6,345 nt of DNA from JAGLYZ01 sp049642725. GTDB lineage: Bacteria; Patescibacteriota; Minisyncoccia; Minisyncoccales; JAGMDC01. Positions 1 through 6,345 of this stretch are shown in pieces. Each line of letters opens with the position of its first letter. Within the stretch, counting starts at the first letter, position 1. The notes under the pieces were generated by a model. That model ran no database searches. It was not told the origin of the DNA and saw only the letters and a list, made by a program, of their open reading frames with translations. The stretch is from the NCBI GenBank assembly GCA_049642725.1, contig JBARPC010000023.1:1-6345 (forward strand). The letters are read 5' to 3'. The translations under genes and the position numbers were made by a program.

Positions 1-229
1 CCAAAAAATGAAAGATACCAATTTAGAATTATTGAATTGGATTATTATAGCTAATTTAGAAAAAGATAAAAAGCCGGCTCAAAAAGAAATAAATTTAAGA
101 GTAGAGCGGCTAAGAATTTATACAAGAATGACTTATGATTTGAGGATAATTAGAATTAAGAAGTACGAAGTTCTTTCAAAATATATTGATGAAATAGGCC
201 GAATGCTTGGCGGATGGATGAAAACTTAA
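1..229 (+). CDS. avd: DGR accessory variability determinant (Avd-like), C-terminal part, 5' end outside the window
   Basis: About 75 residues are visible. The first ATG is at 8, but the frame is open to the left edge (Gln-Lys precede that Met) and the Avd family is usually about 110-130 residues, so this is the C-terminal two thirds of a longer gene. The sequence is all helical and basic. It contains 'ANLEKDKKP', a Lys/Arg-rich stretch, and a C-terminus 'YIDEIGRMLGGWMKT' that closely resembles the ending of Avd/four-helix-bundle proteins in candidate-phyla DGRs. From family knowledge, Avd forms a pentameric barrel of four-helix bundles that binds the DGR reverse transcriptase and TR RNA and is required for mutagenic cDNA synthesis. 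Context agrees: a TR-like segment lies about 160 bp downstream on the same strand and a DGR-type reverse transcriptase follows. An S23-like four-helix-bundle protein of other function is the alternative, but the context makes it less likely. Confidence 0.85.
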   Translation, partial: QKMKDTNLELLNWIIIANLEKDKKPAQKEINLRVERLRIYTRMTYDLRIIRIKKYEVLSKYIDEIGRMLGGWMKT

Positions 230-244
230 TAATGGGTCAGAATT

Positions 245-267
245 CTTAAAGTAATAACTATTTTAAG
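245..267 (+). other. Inverted repeat just after avd
   Basis: CTTAAA (245-250) and TTTAAG (262-267) are perfect complements around an 11-nt loop, 15 nt after the avd stop codon. No U-tract follows, so it is not a clear terminator. It may be part of a folded leader of the TR RNA or a 3'-end hairpin of the avd message. Confidence 0.35.
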
Positions 268-298
268 GAGCGCGCCCAAAGGAGATGACGGTCTTCTC

Positions 299-322
299 TC
301 CCCCACCATTTTAAGCGGGGGA
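299..322 (+). other. GC-rich hairpin between avd and the template repeat
   Basis: TCCCCC (299-304) pairs with GGGGGA (317-322) around a 12-nt loop. The stem is strong for this AT-rich stretch. It lacks a T-run on either strand, so read-through from avd into the TR is plausible. It may be structural in the TR RNA. The function is inferred. Confidence 0.4.
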
Positions 323-333
323 ATAAAAAGTCA

Positions 334-369
334 GAGAATTGTACCCAATTTGGATTGATATCAATTCTC
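334..369 (+). other. Inverted repeat directly upstream of the template repeat
   Basis: GAGAATTG (334-341) and CAATTCTC (362-369) are perfect 8-bp arms separated by 20 nt, ending about 20 nt before the TR-like segment. An RNA stem here would present the TR next to a folded 5' flank. No protein-coding frame crosses it. Confidence 0.4.
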
Positions 370-388
370 GGAGAAATGAAATAGTAGA

Positions 389-530
389 GGATTTGGGAGT
401 GGCTCTCTGAGCAGCACAACAACAATAACGCGCGGATAGCCGGCAACAACGCCTGCTCCAACTTCAATAACAACAATGTCACCACTGCTAACGGGTTACG
501 CGCTGTCTTCCCGCCCCTGGTTTTCTCCAA
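389..530 (+). repeat. Probable DGR template repeat (TR)
   Basis: Read from 397 in the frame of codons 397-399, 400-402 and so on, this segment has 12 Asn codons (AAC/AAT): 418-429 (four), 445-450 (two), 460, 466-477 (four) and 490. They are interspersed with Ala, Arg, Gly, Cys and Ser codons, and the segment ends in 'GLRAVF', as C-type-lectin-fold variable regions of DGR targets do. Two TAG stops (382-387) immediately precede it in frame and no start codon serves it, so it is not a gene end but a non-coding copy. That is what separates a TR from a variable repeat. The 3' end (499-519) is GC-rich and A-poor, as expected of the initiation-of-mutagenic-homing region. The opposite strand is T-rich here, so the mutable strand is +, the same as avd and opposite to the reverse transcriptase. 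Exact ends are uncertain without the matching variable repeat, which is not in this window. Confidence 0.8.
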
Positions 531-552
531 ATTTATCCATCCATCAAGATTT

Positions 553-1801
<1,249 letters not shown>

Positions 1802-1855
1802 GGTATTTTTTCTCTTAAAGTGTTTTAAATAATTAAAAGATAATTTTTTATTGTA

Positions 1856-1864
1856 ATTATAGCA
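1856..1864 (-). promoter_or_regulatory. Extended -10 promoter for the reverse transcriptase
   Basis: On the - strand this reads TGCTATAAT, a perfect TGnTATAAT extended -10 element. No good -35 is visible, which is typical of extended -10 promoters. Transcription would begin near 1849, giving a leader of about 48 nt to ATG 1801. The leader contains only a weak purine run (AAGAGA, about 1811-1816) as a possible ribosome site. Confidence 0.55.
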
Positions 1865-1989
1865 TTTATTTGGCTAAAAATAATTTGTTAAATTTGATGA
1901 TTCCATGTGTTTTTCAAAAAAAACAATGTGAAATGTAATTACTGATTCCATATTATAAAGATATTATGTACAAAAGTATTAGTAAGCAG

Positions 1990-2018
1990 TTGACTACCAT
2001 TTTAACCTATATTAAAAT
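1990..2018 (+). promoter_or_regulatory. Sigma70-like promoter upstream of the surface-protein operon
   Basis: TTGACT (1990-1995), a 17-nt spacer and TAAAAT (2013-2018) match the -35/-10 consensus well. Transcription would start near 2025, exactly at the ATG of a 12-codon mini-ORF and about 138 nt ahead of the surface-protein start. The long leader would contain the palindromes at 2087-2132. Confidence 0.6.
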
Positions 2019-2024
2019 AGCAGT

Positions 2025-2063
2025 ATGAAAGAAAATAATCAAATTTGCCATAGTGTTATATAA
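2025..2063 (+). CDS. Possible 12-codon leader mini-ORF
   Basis: ATG at 2025 to TAA at 2061-2063 encodes 12 residues (MKENNQICHSVI). The ATG sits at the predicted transcription start, so it would be read as a leaderless message. The spacing (7 nt from the end of the -10 to the A of ATG) is the same as that seen for the glycyl-tRNA synthetase gene at 4886-4893. There is no recognisable attenuation motif (no codon run). It may be chance in AT-rich DNA. Confidence 0.2.
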   Translation: MKENNQICHSVI

Positions 2064-2086
2064 CAATGTCATTTCTACTGCAAAAC

Positions 2087-2132
2087 AATGTAAGGTTGTA
2101 AAACACGCTTTACATTATATTCAATATAATGT
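2087..2132. promoter_or_regulatory. Overlapping palindromes with TATAAT box: likely operator/promoter of the surface-protein gene
   Basis: Three inverted repeats overlap here: AATGTAA/TTACATT (2087-2093, 2110-2116), TGTAAA-N6-TTTACA (2097-2114), and a perfect 10-bp palindrome with a single central base (2112-2121, 2123-2132). The last contains TATAAT at 2125-2130, which would start transcription near 2137, about 26 nt before ATG 2163. It also contains TATAAT on the opposite strand (2119-2114). The spaced TGTAAA/TTTACA pair looks like a site for a dimeric helix-turn-helix regulator. No adjacent regulator gene is present to name it. Confidence 0.5.
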
Positions 2133-2162
2133 TAACCACGATTACGAATAATAAATTAATAA

Positions 2163-4451
2163 ATGAAGAATTTTAAAACAAAGGCAATTTACGTTTTTAT
2201 CGTAGTACTTATTTTAACAAGCGGATTTTTTGGATTTGATAGTTCTATTACATCCACTATGACGAAAGGAGTTTTTGCGTCAACAACAGATGGAACTATT
2301 GATTCAACTTATAAATACGCCTGGGCAGAAAACATCGGCTGGGTAAATTTTGGCGCCGCTAACGGCGATGTCCATATTACGGATTCCGGGCTTTCCGGAT
2401 ACGCTTTAGGCGAAAATGTTGGCTGGCTCTATTTAGGCGATATAACTAATGACGGTCAAGGAAATTTATCCGGCTACGCTTGGGCAGAAAATGTTGGCTG
2501 GCTCAATTTTGCTCCGACTAACGGTGGGGTAATTATTAATTCTTCAGGCGAATTTACCGGTTCGGCTTTGGGTGAAAACATTGGCTGGATTATTTTTGGC
2601 GGGGATTATCCAGTTAAAACCGACTGGCGGCCGCAAAGCGCCAGGCCGGCCTGCAATAACGCGACTGACGATGATAGTGACGGACTAACTGATTATCCCG
2701 ATGACCCGGGCTGCGATTCTTTAACTGATAATGATGAAACAGACCCGGCGTCTTCTGGTGGAGGCGGTTTGCCGTCAGGAGCGTATAATCCGCCTGCTTC
2801 GCCTTCTCCTTCTTCTCAAAATCCTCAAGGTGAATTTAAGGTTTTAATCAATAATGATGAGGAATATACAAATGACAGAATTGTAACTCTTAGCTTAAAC
2901 GGAGGTCCTGACGCCAAAAGAATGGCTATTTCTGAAAATGCTGATTTTTACGGCGCCGGCCAGGAAGCTTATCAAACAACAAGAACCTGGACATTAACCG
3001 AGAATGAGGAAGAAAAAACCATTTACGTTAAGTTCTACACCCAATACGGCCAGGCCTCGCAGATTGTTTCAGATACTATTATCTATCAGAAGGAAAAAGA
3101 AGAACCAATAATTGAAATACCTGAAATAATAAAGAAAATTCCAGAAAAGATTAAGAAAATTCCTGAAATTCTTGAGCCCTTAATTCCGGAATTCCTTAAG
3201 CCGGAACCAGAAGAAATAGAAGAAGAGCCGGAAGAAATAATAACTGTGCCGGAACAAGCGCCAGTGGCCTTAAGTGACAGATGGAGCCTTTTAACTTATA
3301 CCTTGCAAAATAAACCTTTTACAAAATTTACTTTAGCCCCTTTGCCCAAAGAAATCAAAGAGCTGGCGGAAAAATTCCCTGAACTCGGAGAAACATTGAA
3401 AAAGGTCGGCATTACCAAAATCCTTGATGTTGAAAAATTAAAAGCCGTTGAATTAACCTTGTCCGGATTAACAGAAAGAATGGGTTTGCCAACAGCCAAA
3501 GTTGAGCCGGGAAAATTCGCTTTGCCAGCCGGTGTTCCGGTTGCTGAATTGTCAACAGAAATCAAACAAGAAATACCCGCGGAAATTGTCTTTGCCAAAA
3601 CCGCTGGTGAACTGATTGATTTCAATATTGCTTTATCTGTTACGGAAAAAGGCAAACCCCGGCAGAAAATTACCACTATTTCCGGCAAGCCATTGCAATT
3701 GGTGGTCAAACCGGACCAGCCGGTTAAAAGCGTGAAAGGTTATGTGGTGTTTAAGTCAAAAACGCCCCGTTCAGCTTCTTTTGAGTTTCCTTTTAATCAA
3801 TTAGCCGCTTCCTTGATTTTTGCCAATCCGGTTTTCGCCCAAGAGCATAATCCCGTAGAAATAGAAGAAAGATTGGTTTTGCTGGAGTTTGAATATACTG
3901 ACCCTGACGGTGATGGAATCTATACCGCGGAAATCCAAGCGCCTTTGGTTGAAGGCGAGTATGAGATTATCACGGTAATGGATTATGAAGACCTGGAGTT
4001 AAAAAAAGAGATTCGTTTAATCATTGTTGTTGACCCGGAAGGGTATGTTTATGAGAAAGACGGCAACAAAGAAACCCGCATTCCCGGAGCCATTATTTCT
4101 ATTTATTGGCTTAATTTAGAAACCAAGCAATATGAATTATGGCCGGCCAAAGAATATCAGCAGGAAAATCCACAGATTACCAATACTACCGGCAAATATT
4201 CATTTTTAGTGCCGGAAGGTTCTTATTATCTTAAAGTTGAAGCCCCGGGCTATCTTATTTATGACGGCAAACCGTTTCAAGTTAAAGAAGGCAGTGGCGT
4301 TCATAAAAACATTGAACTTAAAACCAAATACTGGTGGTTAAAGGTCGTTGATTGGAAAACCATTCTCCTTATTGTGGTTATTTTGCTTTTGCTGTATAAT
4401 TTTTATAGAGACAGGATAAGAGAGAAATTGTTAAAATCTAAAAAGTTATGA
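2163..4451 (+). CDS. Secreted/surface multidomain protein with 'AENIGW' repeats and C-terminal membrane anchor
   Basis: 762 residues, function unknown. An N-terminal hydrophobic segment (about 8-25) forms a signal peptide, probably cut near 'GVFAST' (36-41). Four repeats follow: 'YAWAENIGWVNF' (52-63), 'YALGENVGWLYL' (80-91), 'YAWAENVGWLNF' (105-116) and 'SALGENIGWIIF' (134-145). Next come a DDDSDGLTD...CDSLTDNDETD segment (169-194) resembling calcium-binding DxDxDG repeats, a Gly/Ser/Pro linker (198-222), a beta-rich Ig-like region (223-309) and a Pro/Glu/Lys stalk (311-365). After a mixed region with another 'DPDGDG' motif lies a domain like carboxypeptidase-regulatory/Cna-B folds ('PGAIISIYWLN', 'GKYSFLVPEGSYYLKVEAPGY'). 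A membrane helix (about 731-748) and a Lys/Arg-rich tail end it. There is no LPxTG sorting motif. The likely topology is an extracellular stalk held by the C-terminal helix. The start has no Shine-Dalgarno site. The gene ends in tandem TGA stops overlapping the next ATG. A pilus- or adhesion-type role is only a guess. Confidence 0.85.
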   Translation: MKNFKTKAIYVFIVVLILTSGFFGFDSSITSTMTKGVFASTTDGTIDSTYKYAWAENIGWVNFGAANGDVHITDSGLSGYALGENVGWLYLGDITNDGQGNLSGYAWAENVGWLNFAPTNGGVIINSSGEFTGSALGENIGWIIFGGDYPVKTDWRPQSARPACNNATDDDSDGLTDYPDDPGCDSLTDNDETDPASSGGGGLPSGAYNPPASPSPSSQNPQGEFKVLINNDEEYTNDRIVTLSLNGGPDAKRMAISENADFYGAGQEAYQTTRTWTLTENEEEKTIYVKFYTQYGQASQIVSDTIIYQKEKEEPIIEIPEIIKKIPEKIKKIPEILEPLIPEFLKPEPEEIEEEPEEIITVPEQAPVALSDRWSLLTYTLQNKPFTKFTLAPLPKEIKELAEKFPELGETLKKVGITKILDVEKLKAVELTLSGLTERMGLPTAKVEPGKFALPAGVPVAELSTEIKQEIPAEIVFAKTAGELIDFNIALSVTEKGKPRQKITTISGKPLQLVVKPDQPVKSVKGYVVFKSKTPRSASFEFPFNQLAASLIFANPVFAQEHNPVEIEERLVLLEFEYTDPDGDGIYTAEIQAPLVEGEYEIITVMDYEDLELKKEIRLIIVVDPEGYVYEKDGNKETRIPGAIISIYWLNLETKQYELWPAKEYQQENPQITNTTGKYSFLVPEGSYYLKVEAPGYLIYDGKPFQVKEGSGVHKNIELKTKYWWLKVVDWKTILLIVVILLLLYNFYRDRIREKLLKSKKL

Positions 4452-4807
4452 TGAACAAAAAAGCAATTTTAATAATCATCGTCTTGTTGCTAGTAGCCGG
4501 CAGTGTTTATTTTGTTGTTCAATATAATATTTTACAAAAAGAAATTCAGCAAGCCCAAACCGCTTTGGAAACCCAAAAAACCAACGAGAAGGTTTTGGAA
4601 TTTACTAAACTTTTTGTCGCGAAAGTTTTGAAAACGGAAACAGAAGTTGATTTTGAAACGCGGTTGAAATTGGAAAACGCGGTCAGAAATTTAGATGATG
4701 AAGAGATATTAAACCAATGGAATAAATTTGTTGAAAGCGAAACCGAAGACCAAGCCCAAAATGAGGTAAAAAATTTGTTAGAAATGCTGGTGAATAAAAT
4801 TAAGTAA
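4448..4807 (+). CDS. Small single-pass membrane protein with coiled-coil region
   Basis: 119 residues, not recognised as a named family. A membrane helix (about 5-25, 'AILIIIVLLLVAGSVYFVV') is followed by a Gln/Glu/Lys-rich helix ('LQKEIQQAQTALETQ', about 29-43) likely to form a coiled coil, then by an acidic, Glu/Asp/Asn-rich helical region to the end. The N-in signal-anchor layout would put the helical part outside the membrane. Its ATG overlaps the stop of the upstream surface-protein gene (ATGATG with TGA at 4449-4451; a second ATG at 4451 would work equally well), so the two are translationally coupled in one operon. A partner or assembly role for the large surface protein is inferred from this coupling alone. 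Confidence 0.8.
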   Translation: MMNKKAILIIIVLLLVAGSVYFVVQYNILQKEIQQAQTALETQKTNEKVLEFTKLFVAKVLKTETEVDFETRLKLENAVRNLDDEEILNQWNKFVESETEDQAQNEVKNLLEMLVNKIK

Positions 4808-4809
4808 CC

Positions 4810-4832
4810 TGTTTAAACTTCCTTTTTAAACA
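4810..4832 (+). other. AT-rich inverted repeat after the operon
   Basis: TGTTTAAA (4810-4817) and TTTAAACA (4825-4832) are perfect 8-bp arms with a 7-nt loop, a few bases after the stop of the small membrane protein. It may protect the 3' end or help the GC-rich terminator that follows. Confidence 0.35.
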
Positions 4833-4836
4833 AACA

Positions 4837-4870
4837 TACCTCGCCTTTTAAGGCGGGGTAGTTATTTTTA
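4837..4870 (+). terminator. Rho-independent terminator of the surface-protein operon
   Basis: TACCTCGCC (4837-4845) pairs with GGCGGGGTA (4852-4860), with one G-T pair and a short TTTTAA loop. The stem is followed by GTTATTTTTA, a T-rich tail. It separates the surface-protein pair from glycyl-tRNA synthetase. Confidence 0.7.
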
Positions 4871-4880
4871 GAAAATTAGT

Positions 4881-4886
4881 TATAAT
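4881..4886 (+). promoter_or_regulatory. -10 box giving a probable leaderless glycyl-tRNA synthetase transcript
   Basis: A perfect TATAAT ends 6 nt before the ATG at 4893, so transcription should begin at or next to the start codon. No Shine-Dalgarno sequence is possible in that space. The -35 region (about 4858-4864) is poor and overlaps the 3' arm of the terminator. Confidence 0.55.
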
Positions 4887-4892
4887 GAACCA

Positions 4893-6284
4893 ATGAGCGA
4901 TTTAATGAATAAAATTATTTCTCTTTGCAAAAGGCGGGGTTTTGTTTTTCCTAGTTCTGAAATCTATGGCGGTTTTGGGAGTTGTTATGATTTCGGGCCT
5001 TTAGGGGTGGAGCTCAAAAGAAATATTAAAAATCTTTGGTGGGATGAAATGACAAAAAACCACCGTCCGCCGGCTGGCGGAATTATTGGTTTAGATACCG
5101 GTATTCTGATGTCGCCAAAAGTTTGGAAGGCATCAGGACATTTGGATGTTGGTTTTGCTGATGAATTGGTTGAATGCAAAAAATGCCATAAACGATTTAA
5201 ATTAGATGAAATAGATAAAAAACCCCGCACCAGAACAAGTTCGGTGCGGGGCAGGTGTCCGGAATGCGGGGGCATTTTGACTAAACCAAAGAAATTTAAT
5301 TTAATGCTCAAGACATTTGTGGGACCAGTTGAGAATGAAACAGCAAAAACTTATTTAAGACCGGAGACATGTCAGGGGATTTATGTTAATTTTTTAAATG
5401 TTTTAGATACAATGCGAATGAAAATTCCTTTTGGTATTGCCCAAATTGGCAAGGCATTTAGAAACGAAATTACGCCTGGCAATTATATTTTTCGGATTCG
5501 GGAGTTTGAACAAATGGAAATGCAGTGGTTCTGTGAATCATCTAAGACAGATGATTGGTTTAATTATTGGAAAGAAGAGCGCTTGAAATGGTATTTAGAT
5601 TTAGGGCTCAAAAAAGAGAATTTAAGAGCTGTAGAGGTTCCTAAAAATGAGAGAGCTCATTATGCTAAAAGACAAATAGATATTGAATACAAGTTTCCTT
5701 TTGGCTCGCCGGATGGCGAAGCAAACTGGAGAGAAATTGAAGGAGTTCATAATAGAGGCGATTTTGATTTATCTAATCATTCAAAACATAGTGGAGAAGA
5801 TTTAAAATATTTTGATGAAGGGGCAAATAAAAAATACATTCCTCATATTATTGAAACATCAGTAGGGGTAGAGCGTATTTTGTTAGCTTTTCTTTGTAAC
5901 GCTTATACAGAAGTAAAAGGAGGGAGAACAAAAACAACAAAGGCGGTAAAAGAAGTTGAATCAGTTTTGAAATTAGATGAAAGATTGGCTCCAGTTAAAG
6001 CAGCAGTTTTGCCATTAGTTAGAAATAAGCCAGAATTAGTTAAAAAAGCAAAAGAAGTTTACCAATTATTAAAACCTCATTTTACCTGCCAATACGATGA
6101 ACTTGGTTCAATTGGCCGCCGCTACCGCCGTCAGGATGAAATCGGCACGATTTTCTGTTTAACCTGTGATTTCCAAACTTTAGAAGATGATACATTAACT
6201 ATCCGCGAGCGCGACACTATGAAACAAGAAAGGGTAAAAATAGAGGAACTTGTTGAAGTAATAAAAAAGCAGTTAAATGTATAA
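4893..6284 (+). CDS. glyQS: Glycyl-tRNA synthetase, class II (alpha2 type)
   Basis: 463 residues, complete, a usual length for the bacterial/archaeal-type dimeric enzyme that charges tRNA-Gly with glycine and ATP in the cytoplasm. Motif 1 region: 'GFVFPSSEIYGGFGSCYDFGPLG' (16-38). A zinc-ribbon insertion has C95, C98, C122 and C125. 'YLRPETCQGIYVNF' (154-167) has Cys where many relatives have Ala. Class II motif 2 is 'FRNEITPGNYIFRIREFEQ' (189-207), and motif 3 'GVERILLAFL' (325-334). The C-terminal anticodon-binding domain runs from about 365 ('APVKAAVLPLV') through 'IGRRYRRQDEIGT' (407-419) and 'RERDTMKQERV' (438-448). Start at ATG 4893 fits both the homologous N-terminus and the adjacent -10 box. 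Two GC-rich palindromes lie inside the gene, at residues 58-63 and 111-120. The stop overlaps the start of a peptidase gene by 8 nt. The symbol glyS is also used for this type. Confidence 0.95.
   Translation: MSDLMNKIISLCKRRGFVFPSSEIYGGFGSCYDFGPLGVELKRNIKNLWWDEMTKNHRPPAGGIIGLDTGILMSPKVWKASGHLDVGFADELVECKKCHKRFKLDEIDKKPRTRTSSVRGRCPECGGILTKPKKFNLMLKTFVGPVENETAKTYLRPETCQGIYVNFLNVLDTMRMKIPFGIAQIGKAFRNEITPGNYIFRIREFEQMEMQWFCESSKTDDWFNYWKEERLKWYLDLGLKKENLRAVEVPKNERAHYAKRQIDIEYKFPFGSPDGEANWREIEGVHNRGDFDLSNHSKHSGEDLKYFDEGANKKYIPHIIETSVGVERILLAFLCNAYTEVKGGRTKTTKAVKEVESVLKLDERLAPVKAAVLPLVRNKPELVKKAKEVYQLLKPHFTCQYDELGSIGRRYRRQDEIGTIFCLTCDFQTLEDDTLTIRERDTMKQERVKIEELVEVIKKQLNV
5066..5081. repeat. GC-rich palindrome inside the glycyl-tRNA synthetase gene (first)
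   Basis: TCCGCC-GGCT-GGCGGA, a perfect 6-bp hairpin with a 4-nt loop in AT-rich surroundings. It codes for Arg58 to Gly63 (RPPAGG). From memory of the family, relatives have a shorter 'RDDxVGLD'-type sequence here, so the palindrome may have added a few residues to a surface loop. Confidence 0.6.
5223..5251. repeat. Strong GC-rich palindrome inside the glycyl-tRNA synthetase gene (second)
   Basis: CCCCGCACC (5223-5231) and GGTGCGGGG (5243-5251) are perfect 9-bp arms. Inside them GAAC (5233-5236) and GTTC (5239-5242) extend the symmetry after one unpaired A. It codes for Pro111 to Gly120, the linker between the two CxxC halves of the zinc ribbon, a length-variable loop in the family. It does not terminate transcription in an obvious way (no T-run follows). 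Confidence 0.65.
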
Positions 6285-6345
6285 AAAAACTACTCTTAAA
6301 AATGGTTTGCGTATTATCACTGTTCCAATGAAGAATACTCGGGCA
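6277..6345 (+). CDS. M16-family zinc peptidase, N-terminal 23 codons only
   Basis: The ATG at 6277 opens a frame reading MYKKTTLKNGLRIITVPMKN and on to the window's right edge. 'LKNGLRIITVPM' is the usual first strand of M16 (insulinase/processing-peptidase-like) metallopeptidases, in which the HxxEH zinc site lies about 40-60 residues further on, outside the window. The start overlaps the end of glycyl-tRNA synthetase by 8 nt in another frame, so the two are likely co-transcribed and translationally coupled. The family call rests on a short stretch. Confidence 0.7.
   Translation, partial: MYKKTTLKNGLRIITVPMKNTRA

Larger units (their letters stand above)
1922..2091. repeat. Three copies of AACAATGT in the intergenic region
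   Basis: The octamer AACAATGT occurs at 1922-1929, 2062-2069 and 2084-2091. The last two copies begin 22 bp apart, close to two helical turns. They may be binding sites of a regulator of the downstream surface-protein gene. In AT-rich DNA a chance origin cannot be excluded. Confidence 0.3.

Noticed and set aside
389..530. TR-like segment as a variable repeat at the end of a coding gene
   Set aside because: In-frame TAG TAG at 382-387 and no upstream reading frame; the avd gene ends in a different place and has its own complete C-terminus.
2642..2653. Perfect 12-bp palindrome (CAGGCCGGCCTG) inside the surface-protein gene
   Set aside because: Short, encodes ordinary residues, and has no loop or flanking signal. 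It is probably a by-product of GGC/GCC codons.
3296..3709. Antisense frame of 137 codons inside the surface-protein gene, and a similar one at 4985-5311 inside glycyl-tRNA synthetase
   Set aside because: Both are shadows of well-supported genes and have no recognisable features of their own.
2163..4451. Surface protein as the variable target of the DGR
   Set aside because: It has no segment resembling 389-530 and no C-terminal lectin-type end. Its repeats are AENIGW motifs, and its C-terminus is a membrane helix.

Overview
The window looks like chromosomal DNA of a Patescibacteria (Candidate Phyla Radiation) bacterium, most like a Parcubacteria-type lineage. I base this on the AT-rich coding, the diversity-generating retroelement (DGR) parts, a secreted protein with repeated 'YAWAENIGW'-type motifs followed by a DxDxDG calcium-binding-like segment, and the near absence of Shine-Dalgarno sites. 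The standard bacterial code fits, with TGA used as stop. No taxonomic search was possible.

Left part (1-1870): components of a DGR. The 3' end of an avd-type accessory gene (+ strand) enters from the left edge. It is followed by a spacer with three possible hairpins, and then by a non-coding, asparagine-codon-rich segment (about 389-530, + strand) that has the properties of a template repeat (TR). Directly beyond it, convergent on the - strand, lies a DGR-type reverse transcriptase (YVDD active site, IGNITSQ motif). The TR and the reverse transcriptase are therefore on opposite strands. The variable target gene is not in the window and is most likely upstream of avd. The 5' end of the reverse transcriptase gene is odd: the only plausible ATG (1801), which has an extended -10 promoter behind it, is one frame off from the body of the gene. 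The two are joined by a (TC)17 dinucleotide tract. Gaining one unit or losing two would restore a 416- or 414-residue protein, so the tract could be a phase-variation switch of the mutagenesis machinery, or a sequence error.

Middle (1871-2162): an AT-rich intergenic region with a good sigma70-like promoter, a 12-codon mini-ORF, and overlapping palindromes in front of the next gene.

Right part (2163-6345): a large secreted or surface protein anchored by a C-terminal membrane helix (762 aa) is translationally coupled to a small single-pass membrane protein (119 aa). A terminator hairpin follows. After it come glycyl-tRNA synthetase, apparently on a leaderless transcript, and the first 23 codons of an M16-family peptidase overlapping its end. 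The glycyl-tRNA synthetase gene carries two GC-rich palindromes inside its coding sequence.

Within the DGR, Avd, the reverse transcriptase and the TR RNA would act together to make adenine-mutagenised cDNA that overwrites a variable repeat in a target gene. The surface-protein pair is not itself a visible DGR target. The two housekeeping genes on the right are ordinary.
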